Positions 49,327 to 58,612 of a stretch of DNA of 64,000 nt are shown piece after piece. Each line of letters begins with the position of its first letter. Position 1 is the stretch's first letter. A program made the translations under genes and the position numbers. The DNA comes from Streptomyces katrae (lineage in GTDB: Bacteria; Actinomycetota; Actinomycetes; Streptomycetales; Streptomycetaceae), in the NCBI RefSeq assembly GCF_002028425.1, contig NZ_CP020042.1, forward strand, positions 1,054,001 to 1,118,000, given 5' to 3'. The notes under the pieces were generated by a model, which was given only the letters and a program-made list of their open reading frames with translations, was not told the origin of the DNA and made no database searches.

Positions 49327-50958
49327 ATGCGACGCGGAGCGGTGGACGTGCTGGTCGTGGGCGCGGGCCCGGTGGGGCTGACGGCGGCGGTGGAACTGAG
49401 ACGGCGCGGGGTGTCCTGCCGGATCGTGGACCGGCTGCCGGCCCGGCTGCCGTACGCGAAGGCCGTCGGGATCCAGCCACGCACGCTGGAGCTGTGGGAC
49501 CGGGCGGGGATGATCGGGGACGTCCTGGACGCGGCGGTCCCGCTGCGCGGCCAGCTGGTCCACGTCGACGGGGAGGAGCGGGAGCCGCTGCGGCTGGCAC
49601 TGCCGCCCGAGGTGCCGTACGGGTTCGCCGCGCTGCCGCAGTACGAGACGGAGCGGATCCTGGAGGCCCGCCTGGCCCGGTTCGGCACCGGCATCGAGCG
49701 GGAGACCGAACTGGTGTCCTTCACCCAGGACGCGGACGGGGTGAGCGTCCTGCTGACGGGACGGGGCGGCGGCGAGGAGCTGCGGACCCGGTATCTGGTG
49801 GGGTGTGACGGGGCTCACAGCACGGTCCGCAAGCAGCTGGGGCTGGGCTTCGAGGGCGGGGCCTTCCCCGAGGAGTACATGCTGGCCGACGTGGAGGCCG
49901 ACTGGGACCTCCCGTACGGGTACACCCTGCGGGCCGTGCACCACGGCACCGACGGGAAGGTCGACGACCTGCTGGTCGCCATCCCGCTGCCCGGCCCCGG
50001 CCGGTACCGGATGTCCATGCTGGTGCCGCCGGAGCTCTCCGTTTCCGCCGCGCCGGCGGCCGGCGACGGGGTGGCGCACGGGCTGGAGGGCTCCCGGGCC
50101 CCCGCCCTCGCCGACATCCAGGCGGTCCTGGACCGGATGGCGCCCCGCCCGGTGACGGTGTCGGCCATGCGCTGGTCCTCGGTGTTCCGGATCAGCCACC
50201 GGATCGTGGACCGGTACGCGGCGGGCCGGGTCTTCGTCGCCGGGGACGCGGCGCACATCCATCCGCCGACCGGCGCGCAGGGGATGAACACCGGTATCCA
50301 GGACGCCTGGAACCTGGCCTGGAAGCTCGCGCTCGCCGTCGGCGGCTCCGCGCACCCCGGGCTGCCGGCCAGCTACGACGCCGAGCGGCGCCCGGTCGGC
50401 GAGGAGGTCGTCGGCCGGACGGTGCGCCACGCCCGGCAGGACCTCGGGGCCGGCGACCGGCAGACCACGGCGCTGCTGCGCGAGGCCCAGCTGCTGGTGG
50501 GCTATCCCGACAGCCCGGTCGTCGTGCGGCCGTCCCCCGGGGAGGCCGACGGCACCGGGCCGGGGCCCGGGGAACGGGCCCCCGACTGCGGCGGTCTGGC
50601 CGGGGAGGTCCCCGCCTATCCGCTGCGGCTCTTCGACCTGCTGAGGGACCGCGAGCACGTGCTGCTGGTGTACACCGACGGCGCGTGGGACGCGTACGTT
50701 CCCGGACTCGCCGCACTGACGGGCGGGTCGCCGGCGGGGCGGCTCACGGCGTACGCGGTCCTCACCGAGGGCGGGACCGCGCCCGCCGGGGCCACGCCGA
50801 TGCCGGTGTACCGCGACGCGCGCGGGGAGTTCGCCCTGCGCTACGGGGTGCGGGCGCCGACGGCCTTCGTGGTGCGCCCGGACGGATACCTGGGCGCGCG
50901 GCTGTGCCCGCCGGCCGCCGAGGGGCTGGCCGGGTACCTCGCGGGGGTCTTCGCCTGA
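49327..50958 (+). CDS. FAD-dependent aromatic monooxygenase (group A)
   Basis: A 543-residue flavoprotein starting at ATG 49327; no ribosome binding site is visible. The group A hydroxylase motifs are intact: VLVVGAGPVGLTAAVEL (FAD), the DG motif LVGCDGAHSTVRKQLG, and the GD motif VFVAGDAAHIHPPTGAQGMNTGIQDAWNLAWKL. The C-terminal 120 residues (AYPLRLFDLLRDREHVLLVYTDG ... AFVVRPDGYLGAR) form the thioredoxin-like domain of PheA/polyketide hydroxylases. It hydroxylates an aromatic or polyketide compound using NAD(P)H and O2. With no biosynthetic genes around, a catabolic or detoxifying role is likely. Confidence 0.93.
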   Translation: MRRGAVDVLVVGAGPVGLTAAVELRRRGVSCRIVDRLPARLPYAKAVGIQPRTLELWDRAGMIGDVLDAAVPLRGQLVHVDGEEREPLRLALPPEVPYGFAALPQYETERILEARLARFGTGIERETELVSFTQDADGVSVLLTGRGGGEELRTRYLVGCDGAHSTVRKQLGLGFEGGAFPEEYMLADVEADWDLPYGYTLRAVHHGTDGKVDDLLVAIPLPGPGRYRMSMLVPPELSVSAAPAAGDGVAHGLEGSRAPALADIQAVLDRMAPRPVTVSAMRWSSVFRISHRIVDRYAAGRVFVAGDAAHIHPPTGAQGMNTGIQDAWNLAWKLALAVGGSAHPGLPASYDAERRPVGEEVVGRTVRHARQDLGAGDRQTTALLREAQLLVGYPDSPVVVRPSPGEADGTGPGPGERAPDCGGLAGEVPAYPLRLFDLLRDREHVLLVYTDGAWDAYVPGLAALTGGSPAGRLTAYAVLTEGGTAPAGATPMPVYRDARGEFALRYGVRAPTAFVVRPDGYLGARLCPPAAEGLAGYLAGVFA

Positions 50959-50961
50959 CGG

Positions 50962-51378
50962 CTACGGCTCGGTCGGGACGCAGAGCACCGGGACCGGGGA
51001 GAGGTGCAGGAGCTTGTGCGGGGTCGAGCCGAGCAGGGCGCCCCGGATCGGGCTGTCGCCCCAGGTACCGACGATGATGACCCGGGCGTCGTGGAGTTCG
51101 GCGGCCGCGAGCAGGGCCTGGGCCGGCTTGTCGTCCATGACCTCGACCGTCGAGGGGACCCCGGCCTCGTCGGCGGCCTCCACGGCCCGCGCGAGGGCGC
51201 TGCGGCCGGCCTGGAGGACGGCCTCGCGGTGGGCCCGGTACTCCTCCCCCGCGGAACCGGGCGCGGCGGCCCCGTAGACGAGGACCAGGGGCTCCCCGAA
51301 GGCGGTGGCCACCTCCAGGGCGACGCGCAGGGCGCGTTCGGCGCCGGGGGACTCGTCGTAACCGAGGACTACGGACAT
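50962..51378 (-). CDS. Universal stress protein
   Basis: A 138-residue UspA-domain protein starting at ATG 51378. The N-terminal strand with the nucleotide-site Asp is VVLGYDESPGAERAL, and the ATP-binding G-x2-G-x9-G-S motif is complete in GTWGDSPIRGALLGST (about 104-119). It starts nine bases after the end of the APC permease gene and is therefore in the same operon; UspA-type proteins often bind to or regulate transporters. Confidence 0.94.
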   Translation of the reverse strand: MSVVLGYDESPGAERALRVALEVATAFGEPLVLVYGAAAPGSAGEEYRAHREAVLQAGRSALARAVEAADEAGVPSTVEVMDDKPAQALLAAAELHDARVIIVGTWGDSPIRGALLGSTPHKLLHLSPVPVLCVPTEP

Positions 51379-51387
51379 CGGGCCTCC

Positions 51388-52908
51388 TCAGGTCCTGCGG
51401 CCGTGGACGAGGGCCGGGTCGACCACGCCCCGGCGCTCCTGCCAGAACCTTCCGTCGCGGATCCGCCAGAAGCACATGAGGAGCACGCCGACGACCGCGA
51501 TGCCGATCCCGATGACCAGCGGCGGGCCGAGGCCGAACCAGGAGACCCCGCTGGCCGAGTTCTGCGGGTTGGACATGTCCTCGATCGACTCGACCAGCAG
51601 CCAGGCCAGCAGTCCGGCGCCGACCAGCGGGCCTACGCCGATGAGGAGGAGGTTGTGGGCGTTCTCCAGCAGGTGGCGGCGGTAGTAGACGGCGCAGGCC
51701 AGGCCGGTGAGCGCGTAGTAGAAGGCGATGAGCAGCGAGAGCGCGGTGAGGGAGTCGAGGAGGGCGTTCTCGCTGATCTGGTTGACGGCGAGGTACCAGG
51801 CGATGGCGATGGCGGCCACCCACCAGGTGCTGACGTCCGGGGTGTGGAAGCGGTGGTGGATGTGCGCGAGGTGCGGGGGCAGGGCGTGCCGGCGGGCCAT
51901 GGACAGGGCGGTGCGGGAGGCCGGGATGATCGTGGTCTGGGTGGAGGCGAGGGCGGAGGTGCAGACGGCGAGGAGCACCATCCAGTCCCAGCCGCCCATC
52001 ACCTCGTGGGCGAGGACGGCGAAGATGGCCTCCTCCTGCCCGGCGTTCTCGGCGAGGAACTTGGTCCCGGCGTAGGCGACGATGGCGAAGCCGACGGACA
52101 GGTAGGTGACGAGCAGCACCAGCGTGGACCAGATGCCGGCCTTGCCGGGCGCCGTGGCGGAGTCCTCGACCTCCTCGGTGAGGTTCACGGCCGACTCCCA
52201 GCCCCAGTAGATGAACACGCCGAGCAGCAGGCCGCCGGTGAGGGCGCCGCCTCCCGCGCCGAAGGGGTTGAGCCAGGCGACGGAGGGGTGGACGGCGTCG
52301 AGGGTGCTGGTGCCGGCGTAGACCCGGTAGATGGCGACGACGGCGAAGACCAGGAGGAAGAGGACCTGGGCGAGGATGAGGATGTCCTGGAAGTGCGCGG
52401 ACAGCTCGGTGCCGATGACGCAGATCGCGGTCATCGCAAGGATCACCACGACGGTGAGGGTCTGACGGAGCACGGCGTTGGCGGCCAGGCCGTCGAGGCC
52501 GGCGGCGAGCAGCCCGAAGTGGACGGCGACGTCGGCGAGGGAGCCGATGACGAGGACGCCGGTCATGGTGATGGCCCAGCCGCCGAGCCAGCCCGCCCAG
52601 GGGCCCATGGCGCGGGTCACCCAGGAGAAGGTGGTTCCGCAGTCCTGGTCGACCTTGTTGAGGTAGTAGAACGCCGCGGCGATGAGCAGCATCGGCACGA
52701 ACGAGGCCAGCATCACGCCCGGTGCGTAGATCCCGGCGATGGCGACGATCGGGCCGATGACGGCGGCCAGGGAGTAGGCGGGCGAGGTCGAGTTCAGGCC
52801 GATGACCAGCGCGTCCAGGAAGCCGATCGCGCCGGCCTGGAGGGTGTCCTCGTCGGAGTCGGCGCCGGGGAGGGGGTCCTCCGGCCGGCCGCGGTCGCCC
52901 TGGTCCAT
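51388..52908 (-). CDS. APC superfamily amino acid permease
   Basis: A 506-residue membrane protein starting at ATG 52908, with about 12 predicted helices. The first helix region has the APC signature LNSTSPAYSLAAVIGPIVAIAG, followed by FSWVTRAMGPWAGWLGGWAI, IYWGWESAVNLTEEVEDSATAPGKA (helix 6) and STQTTIIPASRTALSMARRHALPPHLAHIHHRFHTPDVSTWW. It imports or exchanges amino acids or amines. The adjacent uspA-like gene on the same transcript suggests stress- or energy-dependent control. Confidence 0.93.
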   Translation of the reverse strand: MDQGDRGRPEDPLPGADSDEDTLQAGAIGFLDALVIGLNSTSPAYSLAAVIGPIVAIAGIYAPGVMLASFVPMLLIAAAFYYLNKVDQDCGTTFSWVTRAMGPWAGWLGGWAITMTGVLVIGSLADVAVHFGLLAAGLDGLAANAVLRQTLTVVVILAMTAICVIGTELSAHFQDILILAQVLFLLVFAVVAIYRVYAGTSTLDAVHPSVAWLNPFGAGGGALTGGLLLGVFIYWGWESAVNLTEEVEDSATAPGKAGIWSTLVLLVTYLSVGFAIVAYAGTKFLAENAGQEEAIFAVLAHEVMGGWDWMVLLAVCTSALASTQTTIIPASRTALSMARRHALPPHLAHIHHRFHTPDVSTWWVAAIAIAWYLAVNQISENALLDSLTALSLLIAFYYALTGLACAVYYRRHLLENAHNLLLIGVGPLVGAGLLAWLLVESIEDMSNPQNSASGVSWFGLGPPLVIGIGIAVVGVLLMCFWRIRDGRFWQERRGVVDPALVHGRRT

Positions 52909-53022
52909 GTACGCATCGTCACGTGCGCGGCGGGGCCGCGCGAGGCGGCGCGGGTCGTCCGGGTGGCGGAGGGCCCGCGCCGCGGGCCGGGCGGGCCGGG
53001 CGGGTCGAGGGGGTCGGGCGGG

Positions 53023-53616
53023 TCAGGGGCGGGTGTTCCAGCCCGCGATCACCGGGAGGCCGTGTTCGGTGGAGAGTTCGCTGACGGTGCCGGTGCGCAG
53101 CAGGAAGAGCCGGCCCGCCTCGGGGGGCAGGCCGAGGTAGCGGGCGGTCAGGACGCGCAGGAAGTGGCCGTGGGCGACGAGGACGACGTCCCCCTTGCCG
53201 GCGCGCAGCACCTCCGTGGCCCGGGCCAGGACCCGGTCCGCGCGGGCGCCGACCTGGGCGGCGCTCTCGCCGGGGTGCGCGGCGTCGCCCGGCGGGACCC
53301 CGTCGGTCCACAGCGACCAGTCGGGGCGGGTCCGCCGGATCTCGGCGGTGGTGATGCCCTCGTAGCCTCCGTAGTCCCACTCGTGGAGGTCGGGGTCGGG
53401 GACCCCGTCGGTCAGTCCGGCCAGTTCGGCCGTGGCGACGGCCCGGCTCAGGGGGCTGGTCAGGACCAGGGCGGGGTGCCGGTCGCGGAAGTAGGGGGCC
53501 AGCGAGAGGGCTTCGTCGGCCCCGCGGGCGGTCAGTGGGACGTCGGTGAGTCCGGTGTGCCGGCCGTTGGCGCTCCACGCCGTCTCCCCGTGCCTCACCA
53601 GCAGCAGTTCACTCAT
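53023..53616 (-). CDS. Histidine phosphatase family protein
   Basis: A 197-residue phosphoglycerate-mutase-like phosphatase starting at ATG 53616. The phosphohistidine motif is LLLVRHGETAWSANGRHTGLTDVPLT, the second Arg is in TSPLSRAVATAEL, the acid is in HEWDYGGYEG and the second His is in VLVAHGHFLRVL. The resemblance to 2-carboxy-arabinitol or acid phosphatases does not define a substrate. It is 114 bases downstream of no co-directional gene and probably stands alone; the gap 52909-53022 is low-complexity G-rich sequence. Confidence 0.93.
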   Translation of the reverse strand: MSELLLVRHGETAWSANGRHTGLTDVPLTARGADEALSLAPYFRDRHPALVLTSPLSRAVATAELAGLTDGVPDPDLHEWDYGGYEGITTAEIRRTRPDWSLWTDGVPPGDAAHPGESAAQVGARADRVLARATEVLRAGKGDVVLVAHGHFLRVLTARYLGLPPEAGRLFLLRTGTVSELSTEHGLPVIAGWNTRP

Positions 53617-53679
53617 ACCCCCGGACCCTATGGGGCGGCGCTCGCGCCCGGCATGTCGGGGCGGTGGAGCGGGGCGGAC

Positions 53680-54399
53680 ATGTCACTGTCGGGCGTCATG
53701 GACGTGCGTGCGTGCCGGCGGCTGACCGTGCTGCTGCTGGTGCTGACCTGGGTGACGGGGCTGATCGAGGCGGTCAGTCTGCTGGCGCTGGGACCGGTGT
53801 TCACCGCGATGCAGACCGGCAATGTGCTGTTCCTGTCCTTCGGACCGGCGCATCAGGGGCACTTGCCGGCCCTGGCGCCCGGGGTGTCCCTGCTGTCGTT
53901 CGCCGTCGGGGCGGTGTGTGCGGCCCGGCTGGAGGGGGCTGCGGAGTCCCGGGGGCGGCACTGGTTCGTGCTGGGGCTGTCGGTCGAGGCGGCGCTGATC
54001 ACGGTGGCCGCGGGGATCGGCTGGGAGCTGGCGCCCCGTTACGGCTCCCCGGCCGCCCGGCACCTGCTGACGGCTTCCGCCCTCGCGGTGGCGATGGGGT
54101 TCCGCAACGTCACGAGCATGCGGGTCAACCTGCCGGGGGTGCCCACCACCCTGGTCACCCGGTCGATGACGGCCCTGCTCGGCGGATCGCCGCTGGGGCA
54201 CGACAGCGCGTTCGGGTACGGGACGGCGGTGTGGGGGCGGCGGGCGCATGCCGTGGCGGCCATGTTCACGGGCGGGCTGACCGGCGGGCTGCTGGTGCGG
54301 GCCGGGTGCCCGGTGAACTGGCTGCTGCTGCCGGCGGCCGTGGTGGTGCTGGCGGTGGCCGTGGCGTACGTGAAACAGCCGGCCCTGCACCGGGTCTGA
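53680..54399 (+). CDS. DUF1275 (YoaK) family membrane protein
   Basis: A protein of about 239 residues. ATG 53680 has GGAGCGGGG upstream; ATGs at 53653 and 53698 are alternatives. Six membrane helices are apparent, and the family signature lies in helix 2: VTGLIEAVSLLALGPVFTAMQTGNVLFL, with a matching MGFRNVTSMRVNLPGVPTTLVTRSMTAL half later (about 135-165), as in the pseudo-symmetric YoaK fold. The family is thought to be transport-related but is not characterised. Confidence 0.9.
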   Translation: MSLSGVMDVRACRRLTVLLLVLTWVTGLIEAVSLLALGPVFTAMQTGNVLFLSFGPAHQGHLPALAPGVSLLSFAVGAVCAARLEGAAESRGRHWFVLGLSVEAALITVAAGIGWELAPRYGSPAARHLLTASALAVAMGFRNVTSMRVNLPGVPTTLVTRSMTALLGGSPLGHDSAFGYGTAVWGRRAHAVAAMFTGGLTGGLLVRAGCPVNWLLLPAAVVVLAVAVAYVKQPALHRV

Positions 54400-54423
54400 C
54401 GCGGGGCCGGGTGCGCCGTGCGG

Positions 54424-55803
54424 TCAGTCCCGCTGCCGGGCTTCGCGGAAGCGGGCCTGGGCCTCGGCGAGGTCCACCAGCGGCCCGGGGTAGTCGAGGC
54501 AGGCCCGTTCGGCGGCGGGCAGCTTCCAGGGCTCGTGGACGCGGGGCGCGGGCAGGCCGGCGAGTTCGGGCACCCAGCGGTGGACGTAGCGGCCGTCGGG
54601 GTCGTGGCGCAGGCCCTGGCGGACGGGGTTGAGGACCCGGTTGGGGCGCGTGTCGGTGCCGGTGCCGGCCACCCACTGCCAGTTGAGCTGGTTGTTGGCC
54701 ACGTCCCCGTCCACGAGGAGGTCGAGGAAGTGGCGGGCTCCGGTGCGCCAGTCCGCGTAGAGGGTCTTGGCGAGGAAGCCGGCCGCCAGCAGCCGGCCCC
54801 GGTTGTGCATCCAGCCCTCGTGGCGCAGCTGGCGCATGGCCGCGTCGACGACCGGGTAGCCGGTGCGGCCGTCCTTCCAGGCCTGGACCTCCTCCTCGGC
54901 GTCGCGGCCGGTGCGCCAGCGGTCGTGGCGGGTGCGGTAGTCCTGGGCGGCGGCCTCGGGGCGGGCGGCGAGGACCTGGTGGTGGAAGTCGCGCCAGCAC
55001 AGCTGCCGGACGAAGGCCTCGGCGCCGGGCCCGCCTGCGGTGCGGGCGCGCACGGCGGCCTCGACGGGCGAGAGGGTGCCGAAGTGCAGGTGCGGGGAGA
55101 GCCGGGAGGTGGCGTCGGCGGCGAGGTCGTCGTGGGTGTCCTCGTACCGGGCGATGCCCGAGCGCAGCCAGCGGGTCAGCAGCCGGCGGGCCTCGCCCTC
55201 GCCGCCGCGCGCCAGGCCCGGGGAGGTCCCGGTGACGGCGGACCGGTGCGGGAGCTCCTCGGACCCGATGTCCTCGGGAACGCGGACGGCGCGCGGTGCG
55301 GCGGCCACCGGGCGCGGCGGCAGTTCGCTCCAGCGGCGCAGGTACGGGGTGAAGACGGCGAAGTGGTCGGAGCCCTTGCCGCTGGGGAGCACCGCGCCGG
55401 GGGCGACCGCCGTGATCACCGCGTCGTGCGCGTGCAGGGCGCAGCCCTGGGACCGCAGGGCCTCGCGCAGCCGCCGTTCGCGGGTCTGGGCGTAGCCGCT
55501 GGCCCCGGCGGCGAGGTGCACCTGGTCGGCGCCGGCCTCCCGGACGAGGGCGCAGACCTCTTCCACCACGTCCCCGGAGCGCAGGACGAGGCGGCCGCCG
55601 CGGTCGCGCAGTGCGGCATCGAGGTCGGCGAGGCAGTCGGCGAGGAAGGCCAGCCGGTTGGGCGCGGCGAAGCCGGCGCGCTCGACGGCCCGGTCGCGGA
55701 CGAAGAGCGGGACCACCTGCTCGCAGGCGGCCAGGGCGGCGCGCAACGGCGGGTGGTCGTGCAGGCGCAGGTCGCTGGTGTACAGGACCACGGCGGTCTT
55801 CAC
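54424..55803 (-). CDS. phr: Deoxyribodipyrimidine photolyase
   Basis: A 459-residue light-dependent DNA repair enzyme starting at GTG 55803, with GGGGGAG upstream. The N-terminal antenna domain begins AVVLYTSDLRLHDHPPL; the C-terminal FAD domain contains ATSRLSPHLHFGTLSP, FVRQLCWRDFHHQVL, TGYPVVDAAMRQLRHEGWMHNR and LDGDVANNQLNWQWVAGTGTD, whose ANNQLNWQW motif is typical of class I CPD photolyases. It splits cyclobutane pyrimidine dimers. It is divergent from an Lrp-type gene with only 65 bases between. Confidence 0.95.
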   Translation of the reverse strand: MKTAVVLYTSDLRLHDHPPLRAALAACEQVVPLFVRDRAVERAGFAAPNRLAFLADCLADLDAALRDRGGRLVLRSGDVVEEVCALVREAGADQVHLAAGASGYAQTRERRLREALRSQGCALHAHDAVITAVAPGAVLPSGKGSDHFAVFTPYLRRWSELPPRPVAAAPRAVRVPEDIGSEELPHRSAVTGTSPGLARGGEGEARRLLTRWLRSGIARYEDTHDDLAADATSRLSPHLHFGTLSPVEAAVRARTAGGPGAEAFVRQLCWRDFHHQVLAARPEAAAQDYRTRHDRWRTGRDAEEEVQAWKDGRTGYPVVDAAMRQLRHEGWMHNRGRLLAAGFLAKTLYADWRTGARHFLDLLVDGDVANNQLNWQWVAGTGTDTRPNRVLNPVRQGLRHDPDGRYVHRWVPELAGLPAPRVHEPWKLPAAERACLDYPGPLVDLAEAQARFREARQRD

Positions 55804-55868
55804 GGTGCTGTCTCCCCCGTCCGATTCAGGGCGATCCGGGCTTGACGGACCATTGGTACAGTCCTGTC

Positions 55869-56348
55869 ATGGCGGTGGACGAGCTCGACACCCGGATCCT
55901 GCGTCTGCTGATCGAGCAGCCGCGTACCAGTGTCCGCGAGTACGCCCGGATCCTCGGCGTGGCACGCGGGACCCTCCAGGCCCGGCTGGACCGGCTGGAA
56001 CGCACGGGGGTGATCACCGGCACCGGTCCGGTGCTCTCCCCCGCCGCCCTCGGGCACCCGGTGCTGGCCTTCGTGCACATCGAGGTGACCCAGGGCCACC
56101 TGGACGACGTGGGCGACGCCCTGGCCGCCGTGCCGGAGATCATCGAGGCCTTCTCGATCACCGGCGGCGGGGACCTGCTGACGCGGGTGGCCGCCCGGGA
56201 CAACGCCCACCTGGAGGACGTGATCCAGCGGCTGATCCGACTGCCGGGGGTGGTCCGCACCCGGACCGAGGTGGCGCTGCGGGAGCGGGTCGCGCACCGG
56301 CTGCTGCCGCTGGTCGAAGCCGTGGGACGGGCGGCGGCCAAACCCTGA
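55869..56348 (+). CDS. Lrp/AsnC family transcriptional regulator
   Basis: A 159-residue regulator starting at ATG 55869. The AsnC helix-turn-helix is ELDTRILRLLIEQPRTSVREYARILGVARGTLQARLDRLERTGVI (about 4-48), followed by the RAM/ligand-binding domain with the Gly-rich turn SITGGGDLLTRVAARDNAHLEDV. TACAGT eight bases before the start may be the -10 box of a short-leader promoter. The close downstream HAD gene suggests a bicistronic unit. The effector is probably an amino acid. Confidence 0.92.
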   Translation: MAVDELDTRILRLLIEQPRTSVREYARILGVARGTLQARLDRLERTGVITGTGPVLSPAALGHPVLAFVHIEVTQGHLDDVGDALAAVPEIIEAFSITGGGDLLTRVAARDNAHLEDVIQRLIRLPGVVRTRTEVALRERVAHRLLPLVEAVGRAAAKP

Positions 56349-56394
56349 CAGGATGGATCACACAGCAATACGGGCGGCAGAACAGGCACAACGG

Positions 56395-57087
56395 ATGATC
56401 TCCGTCATATTCGATCTCGACGGCACCCTCGTGGACAGCGAGCCGAACTACTACGAGTCCGGACGCCGCACGCTCGCGCGTCACGGCGTCCCCGGCTTCA
56501 CCTGGGAGGAGCACTCCCGGTTCATCGGCATCGGGACCCTGGAGACGCTGGAGCTCCTCAGGGAGCGGTACGGGCTCCGGGCGCCGGTGGAGCAGCTGCT
56601 GGCCGAGCAGAACGCCGCCTACCTGGAGCTGGCCCGCACCCGTACGGAGGCCTTCCCCGAGATGCGGGGGCTCGTGGAGCGGCTGCACGCGCGGGGCGTG
56701 CCGATGGCGGTGGCGTCCGGGTCCTCCCGGGAGGCGATCGACGCCGTGCTGGAGGGGACGGGGCTGGCCTCGCTGCTGACCACGGTGGTCTCCGCCGAGG
56801 AGGTCGAACGGGGCAAGCCCGCCCCGGACGTGTTCCTGGAGGCCGCGCGCCGGCTGGGCGCCGCCCCGGCCTCCTGCGTGGTGGTCGAGGACGCGGCGCC
56901 GGGGGCCCTGGCGGCCCGCGCCGCCGGGATGCACTGCCTGGCGGTCCCCTATGTGCCACGGAGCGCCGGTGAGCCCGCCTTCGCCGGGGCGGGGCTGCTC
57001 TTCGCGGGCGGCCAGGCGGAGTTCAGCGCGGCGCGGGCCGAGGAGTGGCTGAGCTCGCTCGGGGGCGGGTGGGCCGGGGGCCGATGA
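56395..57087 (+). CDS. HAD family hydrolase (CbbY/phosphoglucomutase-like)
   Basis: A 230-residue enzyme. ATG 56395 places the HAD motif I at the N-terminus (ISVIFDLDGTLVDSE, D7 and D9); ATG 56353 would add 14 residues with no ribosome binding site. Motif II is AVASGSSRE, motif III lysine is in VERGKPAPDVF and motif IV is VVVEDAAPG. The helical cap after motif I is of the C1 type. It is likely a sugar-phosphate phosphatase or beta-phosphoglucomutase-like enzyme. It is 46 bases downstream of the Lrp gene. Confidence 0.92.
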   Translation: MISVIFDLDGTLVDSEPNYYESGRRTLARHGVPGFTWEEHSRFIGIGTLETLELLRERYGLRAPVEQLLAEQNAAYLELARTRTEAFPEMRGLVERLHARGVPMAVASGSSREAIDAVLEGTGLASLLTTVVSAEEVERGKPAPDVFLEAARRLGAAPASCVVVEDAAPGALAARAAGMHCLAVPYVPRSAGEPAFAGAGLLFAGGQAEFSAARAEEWLSSLGGGWAGGR

Positions 57088-57123
57088 CCGGGCGGCCGTC
57101 CGGCGGTGGCCCGGAGACGTTGC

Positions 57124-58584
57124 TCAGCCCATGACGCGCGGCAGGCGGAGGCTGAGCAGCGCGGTCAGGGCGATCAGCCCGAGCTGGACCAGCAGGGTCG
57201 TGGCGAGGGCGTCCCGCAGGCCGGCCGAGGCGGCCAGTGCGAGGAAGAGGCTGCCGACGGTCGCCACGCCCAGGGCGAGCGAGGACTGCTGGGTGGTGAC
57301 CATGACCCCGCTGCCGACTCCGGCCCGGTCCGCCGGGACGTCCGAGAGCATCAGCCGCATCAGCACCGGCAGCTGGAGGCCCTGGCCCACGCCGGCGACG
57401 GCCATCCCGGGGGCGAGGGCCGCGAGCCCGAGGCCGGGCCAGCCGCGCCAGACGGTCACCAGCAGCAGGCCGATCCCGGCGGCCTGGATCAGCGCCCCGG
57501 CGGTGACGACCCGGCTGCCGAAGCGCCCGACCAGCCGGGGGCCGGCGAGCGAGGCCGCGAAGAAGCCGAGGGCCAGCGGCACCAGGGCGAGCCCGGCCGA
57601 CACCGGGCCCAGGCGCAGTCCCTGCTGGAGCGCGACGGCGAAGGCGAACATGAACCCGCTGAAGCCGATCGAGAACGGCAGCAGCATCACCAGTCCGCGC
57701 CGCAGCGACACCAGGCGCAGCAGGCTCGGCGGCACGAGCGGGGTCCGCCCGAGGCGGTCGGCGCGGCGCTCGGTCAGGTAGAAGGCCACGGCGGCCAGCG
57801 GGGAGACGCCCAGCGACACCCAGGTCCACAGCGGCCATCCGGCCGCGCGGCCCTCCGTCAGCGGGAGCAGCACGGACACGAGCGTCAGGCCCAGCAGCAG
57901 CGTTCCGGGCACGTCCACCGAGGCCGGGCGGTCGGAACGGGTCTCGGGTACGGCCCGGACGGTGAGGACCAGCCCGACCAGCACGACCGGCACGTTGACC
58001 AGGAACACCGAACGCCACCCGGAGCCGGCGACGTCCGCGGCGACCAGGATCCCGCCGAGGATCTGCCCGGCGACCATCGACAGTCCGGCGGTGGCCCCGT
58101 ACAGGCTCATCGCCCGGGCCCGGCGCGGGCCCTGGGTGGTGGCCTGGATGGTGGCGAGCACCTGCGGCAGCATCAGTGCGGCCGCGGCGCCCTGGGCCAC
58201 CCGGGCGCCGACCAGCGTCCAGGCGGTGGGGGCCAGGCCGCAGGCGAGGGAGGTGACGCCGAAGGCGGCCATGCCGGCGAGGAACAGCCGGCGCCGGCCG
58301 GCCGTGTCGCCGAGGCGGCCGCCCAGTACCAGCAGCACGGAGTAGGCGACGCCGTAGCCGCCGACGACCAGCTCCAGCATGGCCGGACCGGCGGCGAGGT
58401 CGGAGTCGATGGCGGGCAGCGCCACGTTGACGATGAAGAAGTCGATCAGCGGCAGGGCCGCGCCGAGCAGCACGGTGAACAGCCCGAGCGGCGAGATCCC
58501 CCCGGACTCGCGGGCCGGGGCGGGGGCGGAGGCGGAGGTCGTCAGGGACGGACGGTGCGGCGTTCGTATGGTCGTTTCGGTCAC
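57124..58584 (-). CDS. MFS drug exporter, DHA2 (EmrB/QacA) type
   Basis: A 486-residue exporter starting at GTG 58584, with about 14 predicted helices. The DHA2 motifs are visible: LPLIDFFIVNVALPAIDSDL (motif D1), GGRLGDTAGRRRLFLAG (motif A), ALMLPQVLATI and GATAGLSMVAGQILGGILV (motif C). It probably exports a hydrophobic drug or metabolite by proton antiport. It is divergent from an MmyB-like regulator whose likely operators lie in the shared 101-base gap. Confidence 0.93.
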   Translation of the reverse strand: MTETTIRTPHRPSLTTSASAPAPARESGGISPLGLFTVLLGAALPLIDFFIVNVALPAIDSDLAAGPAMLELVVGGYGVAYSVLLVLGGRLGDTAGRRRLFLAGMAAFGVTSLACGLAPTAWTLVGARVAQGAAAALMLPQVLATIQATTQGPRRARAMSLYGATAGLSMVAGQILGGILVAADVAGSGWRSVFLVNVPVVLVGLVLTVRAVPETRSDRPASVDVPGTLLLGLTLVSVLLPLTEGRAAGWPLWTWVSLGVSPLAAVAFYLTERRADRLGRTPLVPPSLLRLVSLRRGLVMLLPFSIGFSGFMFAFAVALQQGLRLGPVSAGLALVPLALGFFAASLAGPRLVGRFGSRVVTAGALIQAAGIGLLLVTVWRGWPGLGLAALAPGMAVAGVGQGLQLPVLMRLMLSDVPADRAGVGSGVMVTTQQSSLALGVATVGSLFLALAASAGLRDALATTLLVQLGLIALTALLSLRLPRVMG

Positions 58585-58612
58585 GGAAGAGACGATCCTC
58601 CACCGCTCAGCC

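Noticed and set aside
46089..50958. Thaxtomin-like nitrated natural product cluster (nos plus monooxygenase)
   Set aside because: No NRPS, nitrating P450, or carrier protein is present; the monooxygenase is transcribed away from nos and separated by the FUSC gene.
51004..54399. 1,131-codon plus-strand frame spanning UspA, APC permease and histidine phosphatase genes
   Set aside because: Only its last part, from about 53680, is real (the DUF1275 gene). The rest is antisense to three clear minus-strand genes.
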